Source: Ignavibacteria bacterium
GTDB taxonomy: Bacteria > Bacteroidota > Ignavibacteria > UBA10030
DNA length: 64,000 bases
Assembly: GCA_016873805.1 (NCBI GenBank)
Contig: VGVZ01000009.1
Location: 29,995-93,994 of the forward strand
Direction of reading: 5' to 3'
Position 1 is the stretch's first letter. Each line of letters opens with the position of its first letter. The notes beneath the pieces are model-generated. The model saw nothing but the letters and a program-made list of their open reading frames with translations, did no database searches and was not told the origin of the DNA. Position numbers and translations under genes: made by a program. Shown here one piece after another: positions 47,621 through 57,279 of this stretch.

Positions 47621-48127
47621 TTAGAACTTCCGGAAACCTGTTCGGAGGTCGGTAATCAGGTCATCGGTGATGTCTTTGAAATGGGCAATCAGCATCGGAC
47701 TCATCGGCACAATATGCCATTCCTCTCCACCCTGATAGCGGACCTTATTTTCTCCCTCGAAGCGTATGCTGTTGTTGTCCGACCCGACCCCTCGTCCTCG
47801 TGGGGTCGCCCGGATGACAATCCGTGTGAGAGCCGCGTTGACGCCCTGTTCGATCTCATCGTCAAACGGATAGCGGTTCTTCCATTCCGTCTCGATATAC
47901 AACAGATCGGTGGTCGATTCAACTCGCTCGATGCGATACTGATACCGGTTGAGAATGGCTTGTGACTTCGTATTGATGTCGTACAATGTTCCGGTGCCGA
48001 GGTTCTCCGAATAGATCGTTCCTGCGCGGCCTCCGCCGCCGGCACATCCTGACACCCCCAACACCAGAATGTTCAGGAGAAGTCCGGCAACGGCAGCAAA
48101 CCCTGAGTTTTTGATAATCGGTTTCAT
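47621..48127 (-). CDS. Lipoprotein, unknown
   Basis: 168 residues. Lipobox LGVSGC after a hydrophobic segment (GLLLNILVLGVSGC), then a Gly-rich linker (AGGGGRAGTIYS). The body has RIERVESTTDLLYIETEW and IVIRATPRGRGVG, suggesting a compact beta domain. GGAAGGA precedes the ATG at 48127. It lies between the SusCD terminator and the TolB-N-like gene, same strand. Confidence 0.75.
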   Translation of the reverse strand: MKPIIKNSGFAAVAGLLLNILVLGVSGCAGGGGRAGTIYSENLGTGTLYDINTKSQAILNRYQYRIERVESTTDLLYIETEWKNRYPFDDEIEQGVNAALTRIVIRATPRGRGVGSDNNSIRFEGENKVRYQGGEEWHIVPMSPMLIAHFKDITDDLITDLRTGFRKF

Positions 48128-48188
48128 AGAGTCCTTCCCCGTTTCGGTGGCAAAAATCACGTCTCGAAAGAACCTCGTTATAAAATAG

Positions 48189-48220
48189 AAAGACCATCTT
48201 GGAGAATCAAGATGGTCTTT
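48189..48220 (-). terminator. Terminator of the SusC-SusD operon
   Basis: AAAGACCATCTTG (48189-48201) and CAAGATGGTCTTT (48208-48220) form a perfect 13-bp stem with a 6-base loop. On the minus strand it is followed by a T-rich run, 22 bases after the SusD stop. Confidence 0.9.
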
Positions 48221-48241
48221 CTTCAATCAATCTACAGCTGA

Positions 48242-49804
48242 TCAGTACGGCTGAACCGAAGAGACCGGGACAATAAGATCCTTCACACTCTTCGGTGCTC
48301 CGCCCGGCTGTCCCTCGCCGCCCATCGTGTACATCGGGAGGCCGAGGATTTCAAGCTCGCGGGCAGGAACAGGGAAGTGAATTGTCGTTCCCTTCACGAG
48401 CCGGCCCCAGCCACGCTGGTCGAACCAGGTTGTGCCGGATCCGGTGTGGGCCGTTTCGATGAGCTTCTCGTACATGAGCCACTTCCAGATGTCGGCATCG
48501 GAAGCCGCTGTAGTCAGAGGAGCCATCTTCCCGTTTGTCACGCGGTACTTGTTGATGAAATCTACGACTGCCTGACGGTTTGCGGTCTTGTTCTGATACC
48601 AGAGCCCCTCTGCACGCAGGAGATCCATCTCTGCCAGCGTGATCGTGGACATCAGACCCGTCGCACCGGCGGTATGGTACACGAAGCGACGGTGCAGATA
48701 GAGCGAGTGGTGATAGGTGCCGCGGTCGTCGCGGAACGGCGAGGAGGTCACATACGTATAGTACGTGCCGCTCGATGTTCCTGCACCCGAACCGGTGATA
48801 CGTCGGTCGGGCCCCTTGATCACAAACCACGTCCGTTGGTTCACAGGCGTGTTGAGCCAGCTTGTGAGACCGCCGGCAGTGTCCGCAATCGCGATCGTGT
48901 AGTAGTCGCCGCGCATCCAGGTGGTATTCTGGCCTCTGAACTTCAGAGCATCCCACCAGAAGTTGCCGTCGCCCTGTGGACCCCACTCAGCAACGGTGAT
49001 GCCGTTCTGGGCATCGGCAATGACCTTCGTCCAATCGACCGCCTGGCGCTCTGCGACGGTGCGAGCCACAGAGGCGCGGAAGCGCGCACGATAGGAACGA
49101 ATCACACGAACGAACTCCGTGTTGGTCAGGTTGCTGACGCCGTTGATCCACGCGCCGGGGAGCGGATCGGCGAATGCGCCCTGATTGGCCAATGCTTCGG
49201 CATCATCGAGCATCTTGATGGCCGCGGCCATGACCTCAGCGGGAGTCTTCCAAACGGCCTGATACGTCGTGAGATCGATCGTCTCGTCGATGATCAGTGA
49301 CTTGTCAAAGAAGCAGGCAGCGTACGCATGGCAGAGACCCTGGACAAACTTCGCGAAGGCCTGGGCCCGGCGCGTGTTGTCCTTGGTACCATCCATGATC
49401 TTCATCCCCCCCTTGATGGCAACAAGACCATCGTTGGCGCTGGAGACGGCCCGATAGAGGCGCTGCCAGGGGAGTCTATTCAACGCATCGTACACATAGT
49501 ACGTGGCGTTGATGAAGGGCATACGGGGCTCGGATGACAAGTCCTGCATCCCGAAGTTGCCCCACGACGACGTGCTGACGTCGGCCATAGTCTGTAACGT
49601 CATGGCTGGATCGTCAAGCTGAGTCGCCTGCCAGAAGGTGAGGAAGGATCCTCCGATGAGCGACTCGACGTCCTTTGGTTCGGTTACGGCCGTTGTTCTG
49701 TTCGGATTGTTTGGATTTTCAACTGCAAGATCCATGCAACCGGACAGTGCAACCATGAGCAGAAGCACAAGGCTGCCAAGGGCCATGATTCTACTGTAAT
49801 TCAT
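48242..49804 (-). CDS. SusD/RagB family outer-membrane lipoprotein
   Basis: 520 residues. Lipobox ALSGC after MNYSRIMALGSLVLLLMV. SusD proteins cap SusC barrels and bind glycan or peptide substrate at the surface. The N-terminal NPNNPN, helical TPR-like regions (LPWQRLYRAVSSANDGLVAI) and the C-terminal RELEILGLPMYTMGGEG fit the family. GGAGGG precedes the ATG at 49804. It lies 25 bases after its SusC. Confidence 0.88.
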   Translation of the reverse strand: MNYSRIMALGSLVLLLMVALSGCMDLAVENPNNPNRTTAVTEPKDVESLIGGSFLTFWQATQLDDPAMTLQTMADVSTSSWGNFGMQDLSSEPRMPFINATYYVYDALNRLPWQRLYRAVSSANDGLVAIKGGMKIMDGTKDNTRRAQAFAKFVQGLCHAYAACFFDKSLIIDETIDLTTYQAVWKTPAEVMAAAIKMLDDAEALANQGAFADPLPGAWINGVSNLTNTEFVRVIRSYRARFRASVARTVAERQAVDWTKVIADAQNGITVAEWGPQGDGNFWWDALKFRGQNTTWMRGDYYTIAIADTAGGLTSWLNTPVNQRTWFVIKGPDRRITGSGAGTSSGTYYTYVTSSPFRDDRGTYHHSLYLHRRFVYHTAGATGLMSTITLAEMDLLRAEGLWYQNKTANRQAVVDFINKYRVTNGKMAPLTTAASDADIWKWLMYEKLIETAHTGSGTTWFDQRGWGRLVKGTTIHFPVPARELEILGLPMYTMGGEGQPGGAPKSVKDLIVPVSSVQPY

Positions 49805-49829
49805 AGTACCCTCCGAATGGTTAGATTCA

Positions 49830-52800
49830 CTAGAATTCGATTTCGAGGCTTCCGCTGATGTTCCGGTAGTTCGGATAGTAGTATCCGTCAAATCGGAACA
49901 ACGTGGCGTTGCCTTGTCCGGTTGAACGTCCGACTTCAGGATCGTATCCGGTGTAGTCGGTCCACGTGAACAGGTTGCGGCCGATGACACCGATGGTGAC
50001 GCGGTTGACCCAGCTGCCGAAAATCGGGGCAAGATCGCCGCGATCGAATGAGTAGCGAATAGAAAGCTCCCGGAGCTTCAGGTACGTGCCGTCTTCCACA
50101 AAGTGGCTGTTCGTCAAGTTCGTGGAGTAGAGCGTGCTGTAGTAGCTGAGAGGTTTCTTCGTCTCGTCCGTCTTTCCGATCTGATCGTTATCGCCGTGCA
50201 TCAAATCGCGATACGCCCACTGGCGAGTGAGATTGTAGATCTCGCCGCCGATCTGAGCGTCGAACAGGAGATACGCCGTGAATCCTTTGTATCGGAAGGT
50301 AGTATTAAATGCAAGGTTGAAATCGGGAATTGCGTTGCCGATGAAGAGCCAATCGTTTCCGGTCGGCCAGAGTCCAACCATCTCTCTCACCGGCTGGCCC
50401 CACGGCAAGGTGTAGGGAATGCCATCGGATCCGACGAGGATTACGTTGGTGCCCCACTTCTTCTTCGCGATGCCGTCTCGCCAGCTGTTTCCATCGCCGA
50501 CAGGGACGAGATAACCGTCATCGTTGACCTGCCAGGCAGATGAGGTGTTCTTCAGGTTTGGCGGAAGATTGTCGGCGCTCTTCAACCACTTACGGCCGTA
50601 CATGGCGCCGAGCGTTTCATCCTTCTTCATGTAGAACACCGCGCCCGATTGCTGATCCGGACCGAAGCGGTAGGCCGGGACATTAAGCTCGGTAATCTTC
50701 TGCGTGCTCTGATCGAAGAGGACGGTTGCAGACAGACTTACGTCGCGTCCCTGGATCAAGAATGCCTTCAGACTGGCTTCGAGTGTATTGGTCTCAACCG
50801 TCCCGATATTCTTCCACTGATTCGGATAGCCGAAGTAGGAGAGCAACGGAGCCTGGTCGATCTGATCTTTCGTGACCTTGTTCGAATAGGTCACTTCGAC
50901 AAGGACCCGATCCATCACGCCCACGTCGAATCCGAATTCCTGCTCGGTGGAGAATTCCGGCTTGAGGCCCGCGTTGCCGAGCGTTCCCTTCGAAACCGCG
51001 CCCCCGGAGAGATTCCATACTTCGTACTGGGCTGCAAACGCCGGACGTGTCCCTGCCGTCCCAATCGAGTACCGGAGTTTCATCTCGTTCACGTAGTCGG
51101 AGAAGAACCACCAGGGCTCTTGGGCCAGTCTCCATGCCGCGCTGGCTCGGTAGTACGTCTGCCATCGCGCATCGGCGCCGAAAAGCGAACTTCCGTCACG
51201 ACGGATCAGGAAGTCGGCAATGTAGCGTCCCTTGAAATCGAGGCTGGTGATGAAGTAGTATCCCTCGGCACGGATCTCGGTTGAGGACGAGGTCACATCT
51301 CGTGTTGCTTTACTGACGTTTGTCAGGGTCGAGATGCCGCCAATCAAGAGCTCGTTTCCAGATCCGTCCGCAAACCGCGTCTTCTGAAGTTCGAAGAGAT
51401 AGCGGGCCTTCGAGCGTGTCGACAGGTCGCCGATATCGTAATTGAACGAACCGGTCAAGCTTCCGTTCATGGCTTCGTTTCCAGAGTTCGAAATGTAGAC
51501 TGAACCGGAATTGACTGTCGAGGCATTGACGGTCTTGAACCCCTTGATGTAGTAGTTCTTGTAGTCCTGATCGAGGCGATCGTAGCTGAAGTTCCCCTCG
51601 ATATCGAACATCCGCGAAGGAGCCCAGCGCATCGTTCCGCTTCCCAATGTTCGCTTGCGGATTCGTGTCCGGTCGTTGAAATGCACTCTGTAAAGCGGAT
51701 TGGCCTCAAGCGACTGACCCGGATCCGGCCAGATCAGGAAGGGCTGACCATCGGCGTTCGGTTGGCGTAGATCGATATCCGGAGGCATGTAGGTCAGCTC
51801 GTAGAGCGGTCCTCCAGACTCTTCCTGAATCTCATCATTGTTTGATGTGCTGTGGAACACGCTCAACGAGAGATCCAAACCCTCGAGGAATTTGTGATCA
51901 ACGTTGAGGCGAACGCTCTGCTGTCGCAATCCCTCATGGCTGATGATTACGCCCGACTCGCGCCGGTTGTTCAGCGACGCCATGAAGTTTGTGTTGCGGC
52001 TCTTGTGCGACACCGTGAGGGTGTTCGTGTAGTAGTAGCCCGGATCGAAGAATTCGTCGATCTGATCATACAGCTTGCCGGCGAACTCCTTATCCTTGAA
52101 AGAGGTGTTCGCGCCGGACACGGTCATTGTCGTGTCTCGCGCGATCCTGAAACCTCCAGGGATCGTCACATACATGTCCGTGCGACCCGTGCGATACAAC
52201 GTATCCAACACGCGGTTTGCGCGTGGGACAACTGTGCCAGCCCAGTTGACCCAGGGGCTATCCGGCCGCGCCGCGTTGTATCGGAAGGCATGGCGCTTCG
52301 AGAGGGAAATCTTGTTGACGAGCTGATTCCGGCCGTATTCATTCCGGAAGTTCACGCGGGTCTCTCCCTCGGGGAGGAATCCGCCCCGACTTGTGGTGAT
52401 CTGGACGACCCCGGCAGCTGCACGTGAGCCGTACAATGATGCCGCGGCTGCTCCCTTGACAACCTCGATGTTCTCAATATTGAGCGCATCGATGTCCACA
52501 GTACCCGAGCCGAGGATCACTCCGTCCACGATGTAGAGCGGGCCGGATGATCGCCCTGAGGTGTTCAGACTCGTGGCGCCCCGCATCTGGACCTCAGCGG
52601 CCCGACCGGGCATTCCACTTCCCTGAACAACCTTTACGCCGGCGACCTTTCCACGAATCGCGGACTCCGCAGTTTTCGCAGGGGCGTGCTCGATGTCCGC
52701 CTTGGAGACGCGATCCACCGTAAAGGGAAGCTTCTCCTTGAACGTTCCACCGATCGTTCCGGTGACGACGACCTCCTGCATACCGAGGACGTCTTCAGTC

Positions 52801-53135
52801 AACGCGAAATCCCGCTTGATCACGCCTGAACTCAATGTGATCGTCTCAGTGGTTTGCTTGTAGCCGACATACTTCACCTGGAGCGTCACCTGTTGACCGC
52901 GCACCAGGGTTGCCGGCACCAGGAAGCTGAAGTTTCCATCTTTATCAGTCGCAGATCCGATCTGCAACTCCTTGATAAAGACGTTTGCTCCTGGCAGCAC
53001 TTGTCCCGAACGCGCATCCGTTACGGAACCTTGCAGTGCCGCAGCTTGCTGCGCGACGAGGACGCCGCTGAAAGTCACAACGAGCGCTAGCGCACCGATC
53101 AACAACACGGTGAAGCGTCTTAGCGTTTTGTTCAT
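49830..53135 (-). CDS. SusC/RagA family TonB-linked outer-membrane protein
   Basis: 1101 residues. Signal peptide (LRRFTVLLIGALALVVTFSG), carboxypeptidase-regulatory-like domain (VTDARSGQVLPGANVFI), then the plug with AESAIRGKVAGVKVVQGSGM, PLYIVDGVILGSG and NIENIEVVKGAAAASLYGSRAA (in part), followed by a large barrel ending in SGSLEIEF. SusC transports the ligand held by SusD. GGAGGAGAT precedes the ATG. Confidence 0.93.
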   Translation of the reverse strand: MNKTLRRFTVLLIGALALVVTFSGVLVAQQAAALQGSVTDARSGQVLPGANVFIKELQIGSATDKDGNFSFLVPATLVRGQQVTLQVKYVGYKQTTETITLSSGVIKRDFALTEDVLGMQEVVVTGTIGGTFKEKLPFTVDRVSKADIEHAPAKTAESAIRGKVAGVKVVQGSGMPGRAAEVQMRGATSLNTSGRSSGPLYIVDGVILGSGTVDIDALNIENIEVVKGAAAASLYGSRAAAGVVQITTSRGGFLPEGETRVNFRNEYGRNQLVNKISLSKRHAFRYNAARPDSPWVNWAGTVVPRANRVLDTLYRTGRTDMYVTIPGGFRIARDTTMTVSGANTSFKDKEFAGKLYDQIDEFFDPGYYYTNTLTVSHKSRNTNFMASLNNRRESGVIISHEGLRQQSVRLNVDHKFLEGLDLSLSVFHSTSNNDEIQEESGGPLYELTYMPPDIDLRQPNADGQPFLIWPDPGQSLEANPLYRVHFNDRTRIRKRTLGSGTMRWAPSRMFDIEGNFSYDRLDQDYKNYYIKGFKTVNASTVNSGSVYISNSGNEAMNGSLTGSFNYDIGDLSTRSKARYLFELQKTRFADGSGNELLIGGISTLTNVSKATRDVTSSSTEIRAEGYYFITSLDFKGRYIADFLIRRDGSSLFGADARWQTYYRASAAWRLAQEPWWFFSDYVNEMKLRYSIGTAGTRPAFAAQYEVWNLSGGAVSKGTLGNAGLKPEFSTEQEFGFDVGVMDRVLVEVTYSNKVTKDQIDQAPLLSYFGYPNQWKNIGTVETNTLEASLKAFLIQGRDVSLSATVLFDQSTQKITELNVPAYRFGPDQQSGAVFYMKKDETLGAMYGRKWLKSADNLPPNLKNTSSAWQVNDDGYLVPVGDGNSWRDGIAKKKWGTNVILVGSDGIPYTLPWGQPVREMVGLWPTGNDWLFIGNAIPDFNLAFNTTFRYKGFTAYLLFDAQIGGEIYNLTRQWAYRDLMHGDNDQIGKTDETKKPLSYYSTLYSTNLTNSHFVEDGTYLKLRELSIRYSFDRGDLAPIFGSWVNRVTIGVIGRNLFTWTDYTGYDPEVGRSTGQGNATLFRFDGYYYPNYRNISGSLEIEF

Positions 53136-53170
53136 ATCTCCTCCTTAAAGAGATGTGTTGTGAACTGTGA

Positions 53171-53179
53171 ATTATACCA
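53171..53179 (-). promoter_or_regulatory. Extended -10 element upstream of susC-like gene
   Basis: Minus strand TGGTATAAT, an extended -10 with no good -35. Start near 53164 would give a 29-base leader carrying the ribosome site. Confidence 0.35.
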
Positions 53180-53425
53180 GTTGATTGAGAGTAGGCGTCT
53201 CCTGCGTCTGTGTTTCGATGATTTGCAGGGTTAGCTTTCGCGGTGGAACGTCAGGTGAGGCGCTGTGTTGCCCGTGGAAGCGGCGAGCTCGATCGGATGG
53301 AAAGGATAGAACGATCCGCCGGCGAGGACGTCGATTCACAGAGACCGGGGAGGACATCAGCCTCAAAAACCTCCTTTTGCCAAGAGTCTACGGCTTTCTA
53401 TTCCTAATTGTGATACTACGCTCCC

Positions 53426-53454
53426 TCTTTACCAAAAAAAAGGGGAAAAGTCAA
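53426..53454 (-). promoter_or_regulatory. Distal promoter-like site upstream of susC-like gene
   Basis: Minus strand TTGACT (53449-53454), 17-base spacer, TAAAGA (53426-53431). It would produce a leader of about 285 bases. Confidence 0.35.
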
Positions 53455-53706
53455 GCGAATTCCTGATATCACTGCGAAGATGCCATCGATAGTCTCCATC
53501 GTCGAACAAATGAAATGTGGTCCTCATGCCAACTGTTGCATTTCTGCTCGACAGTCGAACGCTCGATGCCCTTTGATTCCTGGCAACCCGCGTCTCACGC
53601 GTCGGCATCAATGAAAACGCATTCGGCCAAAGATCGGTATGGCGCACGAGGTCCGCCCGTCATCTGATCGATACCACAATAACGTTACGCATCAGGTCGA
53701 AATTCG

Positions 53707-54243
53707 CTAGAGACGAATCTGGAGCTCGTAGAAGTTGTTCCTGTAGTTCCGTTCGGGGACAAAGAGGGTGGGAAATCCCGTTGAATTGCTGGAACCTTCG
53801 GTGTTGATATAGAAGCGGACGGGATAGTGGCTCACCCGATCACGATAGCCAGGGGAATCGAAGGAGATCGGGGCGATGAAATTGATAACACGTCCCGGTT
53901 CGAGGACCTGACGTTCATCGTTCAGCCGAATGTGTCGGGAATACAGACGCTCCTGGTAATCGGTCAGCGAGCCGGAGGCACTCAGGTAGAAGGGGCCGTC
54001 GAAGGGAACATCTCCGATGTTTTCAATGATGATGGTGAACTCATACTCCAGTTTCGCAACGACAGGATCCCGCAGCGTTCGCCGGAGAACTTGTTGTCGG
54101 TGAAGGCAGCGGTGCTCGATTTTCTTGATGACGAAATCGGGGACAAGCTCACCCGGTTGGGGAACATAGGGCGTCGGGGGAGGAACAGATGTACCGCATG
54201 CGAGAAGGAGGGAGCAAACGATGACGGCCATCCACTGTCGCAT
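53707..54243 (-). CDS. Small lipoprotein with CARDB-like domain, unknown
   Basis: 178 residues. N-terminal lipobox LLLAC (MRQWMAVIVCSLLLAC), Pro-rich linker (PPPTPYVPQPGELVPD), then a beta-rich body (EFTIIIENIGDVPFDGPFYL) resembling CARDB cell-adhesion-like domains. GGGGAG precedes the ATG. It sits between the complete SusCD pair and the broken second SusD on the same strand; a role at the outer membrane with them is a guess. Confidence 0.7.
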   Translation of the reverse strand: MRQWMAVIVCSLLLACGTSVPPPTPYVPQPGELVPDFVIKKIEHRCLHRQQVLRRTLRDPVVAKLEYEFTIIIENIGDVPFDGPFYLSASGSLTDYQERLYSRHIRLNDERQVLEPGRVINFIAPISFDSPGYRDRVSHYPVRFYINTEGSSNSTGFPTLFVPERNYRNNFYELQIRL

Positions 54244-54265
54244 GTGATGTACTCCCCAAATAATG

Positions 54266-54296
54266 AAGGCTCGCCGAGAGATTCCCGGCGAGCCTT
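54266..54296 (-). terminator. Hairpin terminator after the frameshifted SusD
   Basis: AAGGCTCGCCG (54266-54276) pairs perfectly with CGGCGAGCCTT (54286-54296), 11 bp. On the minus strand it follows the stop at 54310 and is trailed by TTCATTATTT. Confidence 0.75.
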
Positions 54297-54309
54297 CGAA
54301 TCGATTCCA

Positions 54310-55742
54310 TTAGGGTGTGATTCCCAGCGGGGAAATCCGATTGATGTTCTGCGCAATTACCCTGTTCATATCCCACTTGATGGTGACAACCGTACCGGCG
54401 ATGGTGAAATATCTCATCTCGTCGGTCGGTGGGATGTAGTCTGGCACCACAACGGTGGCTGCCGGGCTCCCCTCTGCAACATTCTTGTTCCCATCGATCT
54501 GTCGCTGAGGAACGGGGAGGCGGATCCCGAGGTCACTCATCCGGCGACCTTCCAAGAAGAAGATATGCTGACGGAGCAAGTACAGTGTGTGGATATGATC
54601 ACTCTTGCTCGTGAGCGCATCGATCATCGCTGTGGTCTGGTTGGTGAAGGAAATCGGATACACCGTCACCACGGAGGTGCCGCCGCGCCTCTGGATGAGC
54701 CCCGAAACTGGCGGAGCATTTGCATCCGCTTTCACCGTCATTGCCGGGTCATTCGGACGGTTGAGACGTGAGTCGCGATCGTTCCACGTCGTGGTCGCCC
54801 GAGATCTCGCGGTGGTAATGGCTGCCTTCATGGCAGTCTTAGCACCGGCCAAATCGTTGTTCGCGAGCGCGATCTCAGCAAGAATCAAGTCTACCTCCTC
54901 TGCCTTCAACCCGGGGACCGACGTTGAGGTGGTGGTATACTTTGGATCTAAGAAATCGAGCCGCGGAAGTGGCTGGATGTCGTTCGTCGTCCGACCGGCC
55001 ATTGCCTGATACACCGTTGCCTGATTCGTCGCTTCGTACTGAGCATAGAATACGTAGGTACTGAAGCCCGTAACCGCTTTTGCGGCATTCGCCTCAGCAG
55101 CGGCATTCGTCTTGTCGCCCAGCATTCGATATGCGCGTGCGAGAGCCACACGGCAGTTGAGTCTCATCGCGTTCTGGGTGGTGAATCCGAGGGCCGTCTT
55201 CAGTGACGAAACGGCCTCCTGGAATGCAGTCGCCGCAGGCACCAATGGACCATTCTCCGTGATGGGGAACGTCGAGAAGTTTTCACCCAGAAGAATAAGA
55301 GCCATCCCACGATAGAAATAGACCTCGGCCTTCTGCTCGGCCGTCGCAAGAACGTCTGTCGGGACGATCGTCGAAATACCGAAGTCCGCCATTGACCTCA
55401 AACGCATCGCTTGGATGTAGAAATCGTCGTATGTGAAGGTTTTCGGGCTGATGGTACGGGGATGCGAAAGTTCGTTCGCGTAGAACGAGGTCCGATTGTC
55501 CAGGTTGTCGGATACAAGATCTCCGACAAACGCGCCGGGACCAGTCGCCAATGAATAATATCGGCGGAGGCCTGTGACCAGGGCCGATGTTCCGCCGTTC
55601 GGATTTGCCAACAAGTTGTCCGCGGTGATCTGAGGATTCTCGACCTTTGTGGGGTCGGCCAGATCACAGGACGACAGGCAACGACGACCAGGAGGATTGC
55701 TCCGATGATCATCAGTTGTTTGAATCTGTTTATCGTATGCAT
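54310..55742 (-). pseudogene. SusD/RagB-like lipoprotein with frameshift at the lipobox
   Basis: The ATG at 55742 (AAGGA upstream) opens MHTINRFKQLMIIGAILLVVVA, then that frame runs into unrelated sequence. One base over, the expected continuation LSSCDLADPTKVENPQITAD then NLLANPNGGTSALVTGL is intact and open to 54310 (about 450 residues). The frames meet near 55680-55695, so a single-base change separates the signal peptide from its lipobox LSSC. The body is SusD-like, ending HIFFLEGRRMSDLGIRLPVP. It is either a young pseudogene or a base-calling error; the rest is uneroded. Confidence 0.75.
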
Positions 55743-55783
55743 AGTCGTATATTCCTTGTAGTAGGTTCCAGAGTACTCATTCA

Positions 55784-55924
55784 TTAGAAGTTGACATCGA
55801 TACCGAAGCGAAATTGTCTCGGCGCTTCAACGGTCGCACCGACAATGCCGCCGACGTCAATTGTCCTGTTTCGAATAAGCAGGGTCTCCGGGTAGATATT
55901 CTCGACTTTGGTTCGAAATCGTGG
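55784..55924 (-). pseudogene. C-terminal remnant of a second SusC-like TonB receptor
   Basis: Minus strand, 46 codons running from just after an in-frame TGA at 55927 to TAA at 55784. The peptide reads RFRTKVENIYPETLLI and ends TVEAPRQFRFGIDVNF, the typical last strand of a TonB-dependent barrel with terminal Phe. It lies 41 bases before the frameshifted SusD, the normal SusC-SusD order, so this is the end of its lost partner. No upstream part of the receptor is in the window. Confidence 0.7.
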
Positions 55925-56245
55925 TCAATCGCATTTTTGGCTTGACAGTGCGATGAGGGGAAAGTATATTTGAACCGAATTTTCAGCATTAACTTTTCTC
56001 CACTCCGGACGTCACATTTATCAACTTAGCAAAGGGGAAGGCACTTCCAGAAGGGGACACGGAATTGTGTAGAGTCGAGGACTGATCTAGCCACGTGTCA
56101 TGCTGGTCGAAATAGCGAGAACAAATCACACGCCTTTTCCGGAGTTCTGAGCGAATGTTGTAGGTTGTTGCGGGATTGAGCTGAGAGAGATTCTTGCAGC
56201 TATTTGCTCCAATCCACATTCAAAATTTCGGCAGCTCCGTAACAA
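55925..56245. other. 321-bp junction region
   Basis: Between the broken SusC end and the MauE-like gene. It contains a near-consensus plus-strand promoter and a leader of about 270 bases. No ORF of note; a 76-codon minus frame has no protein-like features. Confidence 0.5.
55942..55970 (+). promoter_or_regulatory. Strong promoter-like site of the MauE/redoxin/Cys-rich cassette
   Basis: TTGACA at 55942-55947, 17-base spacer, TATATT at 55965-55970, the best match in the window. Start near 55977 leaves a long leader before the ATG at 56246. Confidence 0.65.
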
Positions 56246-56689
56246 ATGAGAAGTCAGAATAAATCCTTTTTGGGCGCTGTGTATACATTGGCGCGATTGG
56301 GCATAGGACTGTTGTTTCTTCTTGCTGGATCTCTAAAGCTCTTTACCCCTGCCAGTGCATCTGACTTCCTCTCGAGATTAGTTTCAATGGGCGCCGGTTT
56401 GAGATTGGCTCTGGTTGCAATCCTCGCGCTTGTCGAGGTAACCATCGGCGCCCTCTTAATCGTCAATAGAAGTGTTCCACTGGCATCATTCGTGTCAAGC
56501 ATCCTACTGCTTCTTTTTTCTGCACTCGGGGTGTTGTTAATTGGTGATCCAGTTCCGTGCGGTTGTTTTGGAGAGCTGATTGAACAGGAAACTGATGGTA
56601 TCTTTCTCGTGAGGAATCTCTTGTTGCTCTTTGCATCTTTGTTCATCCTGAAACGCTGTAAGGAAGCGGAGACAGCCAGTGCACTCTGA
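56246..56689 (+). CDS. MauE/DoxX family redox-associated membrane protein
   Basis: 147 residues with four membrane helices (LARLGIGLLFLLAGSLKLF; LVAILALVEVTIGALLIV; SSILLLLFSALGVLLIG; NLLLLFASLFILK). The PVPCGCFGE motif near residue 104 is the conserved cysteine site of the MauE/DoxX redox branch. MauE helps form disulfides in methylamine dehydrogenase small subunit. No mau genes are here. The following redoxin gene overlaps its end by 11 bases. Confidence 0.85.
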   Translation: MRSQNKSFLGAVYTLARLGIGLLFLLAGSLKLFTPASASDFLSRLVSMGAGLRLALVAILALVEVTIGALLIVNRSVPLASFVSSILLLLFSALGVLLIGDPVPCGCFGELIEQETDGIFLVRNLLLLFASLFILKRCKEAETASAL

Positions 56690-57266
56690 AATACGCCGTT
56701 TCGTCAAGTTGCTGACTCCTGCGAATCTATACAATATTTTCCTTCACGTCGCCGTGCTCGTGTTGGCGGTCGAAGTCGTATTACTTTATACTGAGAATAG
56801 GAAACTGAAAACACGCCATCCTTCTTCTCAAGAGCAAATCAAGAAGGGTGACTTGTTCTGGTTCAGTACGCTCGAAGTTCTTCGGGGGGAAAACGTGTTG
56901 GACACCACTGCACAAAGACAAGTACTATTTGTCTTTACTACGATGTGTTCCTTTTGTACGAAGAACATGAATGCTTGGGATAGGATTGCGATTCGAGGAA
57001 GGGAAAACAACCTTCCGGTATTCGGGATATCCCTCGATACGATGGAAAAAACATTGAAATATGCTGCGGATGGTGGTTTGACCTTTCCGGTCTACTCATC
57101 CGTCAGTCCTGAGGATTTCAGGAAGAAGAACAGACTTTTTTCAGTACCCAAGACAATCGTCCTGTCGTCAGCAGGACGAGTCGAAGCAGTTTGGAGTGGG
57201 GTGTTGTCAGAAGAAGAGATTGTTGCTGTGGAGGGACATATTCCCTCACATGGGGACAAACAATAG
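56679..57266 (+). CDS. Membrane-anchored thioredoxin-like protein (CSFC)
   Basis: 195 residues, GTG start inside the end of the MauE-like gene. One N-terminal helix (IFLHVAVLVLAVEVVLLYT) anchors a periplasmic thioredoxin fold: VLFVFTTMCSFCTKNMNAWD has the active CxxC (Cys90, Cys93), then LPVFGISLDTMEKTLKYA and the cis-Pro region FSVPKTIVLSSAGRV. The layout is that of MauD/TlpA-like proteins that work with MauE. It likely exchanges disulfides with the Cys-rich product encoded next. Confidence 0.85.
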   Translation: MHSEIRRFVKLLTPANLYNIFLHVAVLVLAVEVVLLYTENRKLKTRHPSSQEQIKKGDLFWFSTLEVLRGENVLDTTAQRQVLFVFTTMCSFCTKNMNAWDRIAIRGRENNLPVFGISLDTMEKTLKYAADGGLTFPVYSSVSPEDFRKKNRLFSVPKTIVLSSAGRVEAVWSGVLSEEEIVAVEGHIPSHGDKQ

Positions 57267-57279
57267 AAGGGGTGAAGTC

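Larger units (their letters stand above)
53136..53706. other. 571-bp intergenic region upstream of susC-like gene
   Basis: Contains two candidate minus-strand promoters (53171-53179 and 53426-53454) and a run of eight A at 53433. No gene-like frame was found; short plus frames lack ribosome sites and protein-like composition. Confidence 0.5.

Noticed and set aside
48377..49300. 307-codon plus-strand frame
   Set aside because: Antisense to the SusD gene; shadow frame.
53827..54771. 314-codon plus-strand frame
   Set aside because: Antisense to the lipoprotein and the SusD-like gene, runs through a terminator hairpin and has no protein-like features.
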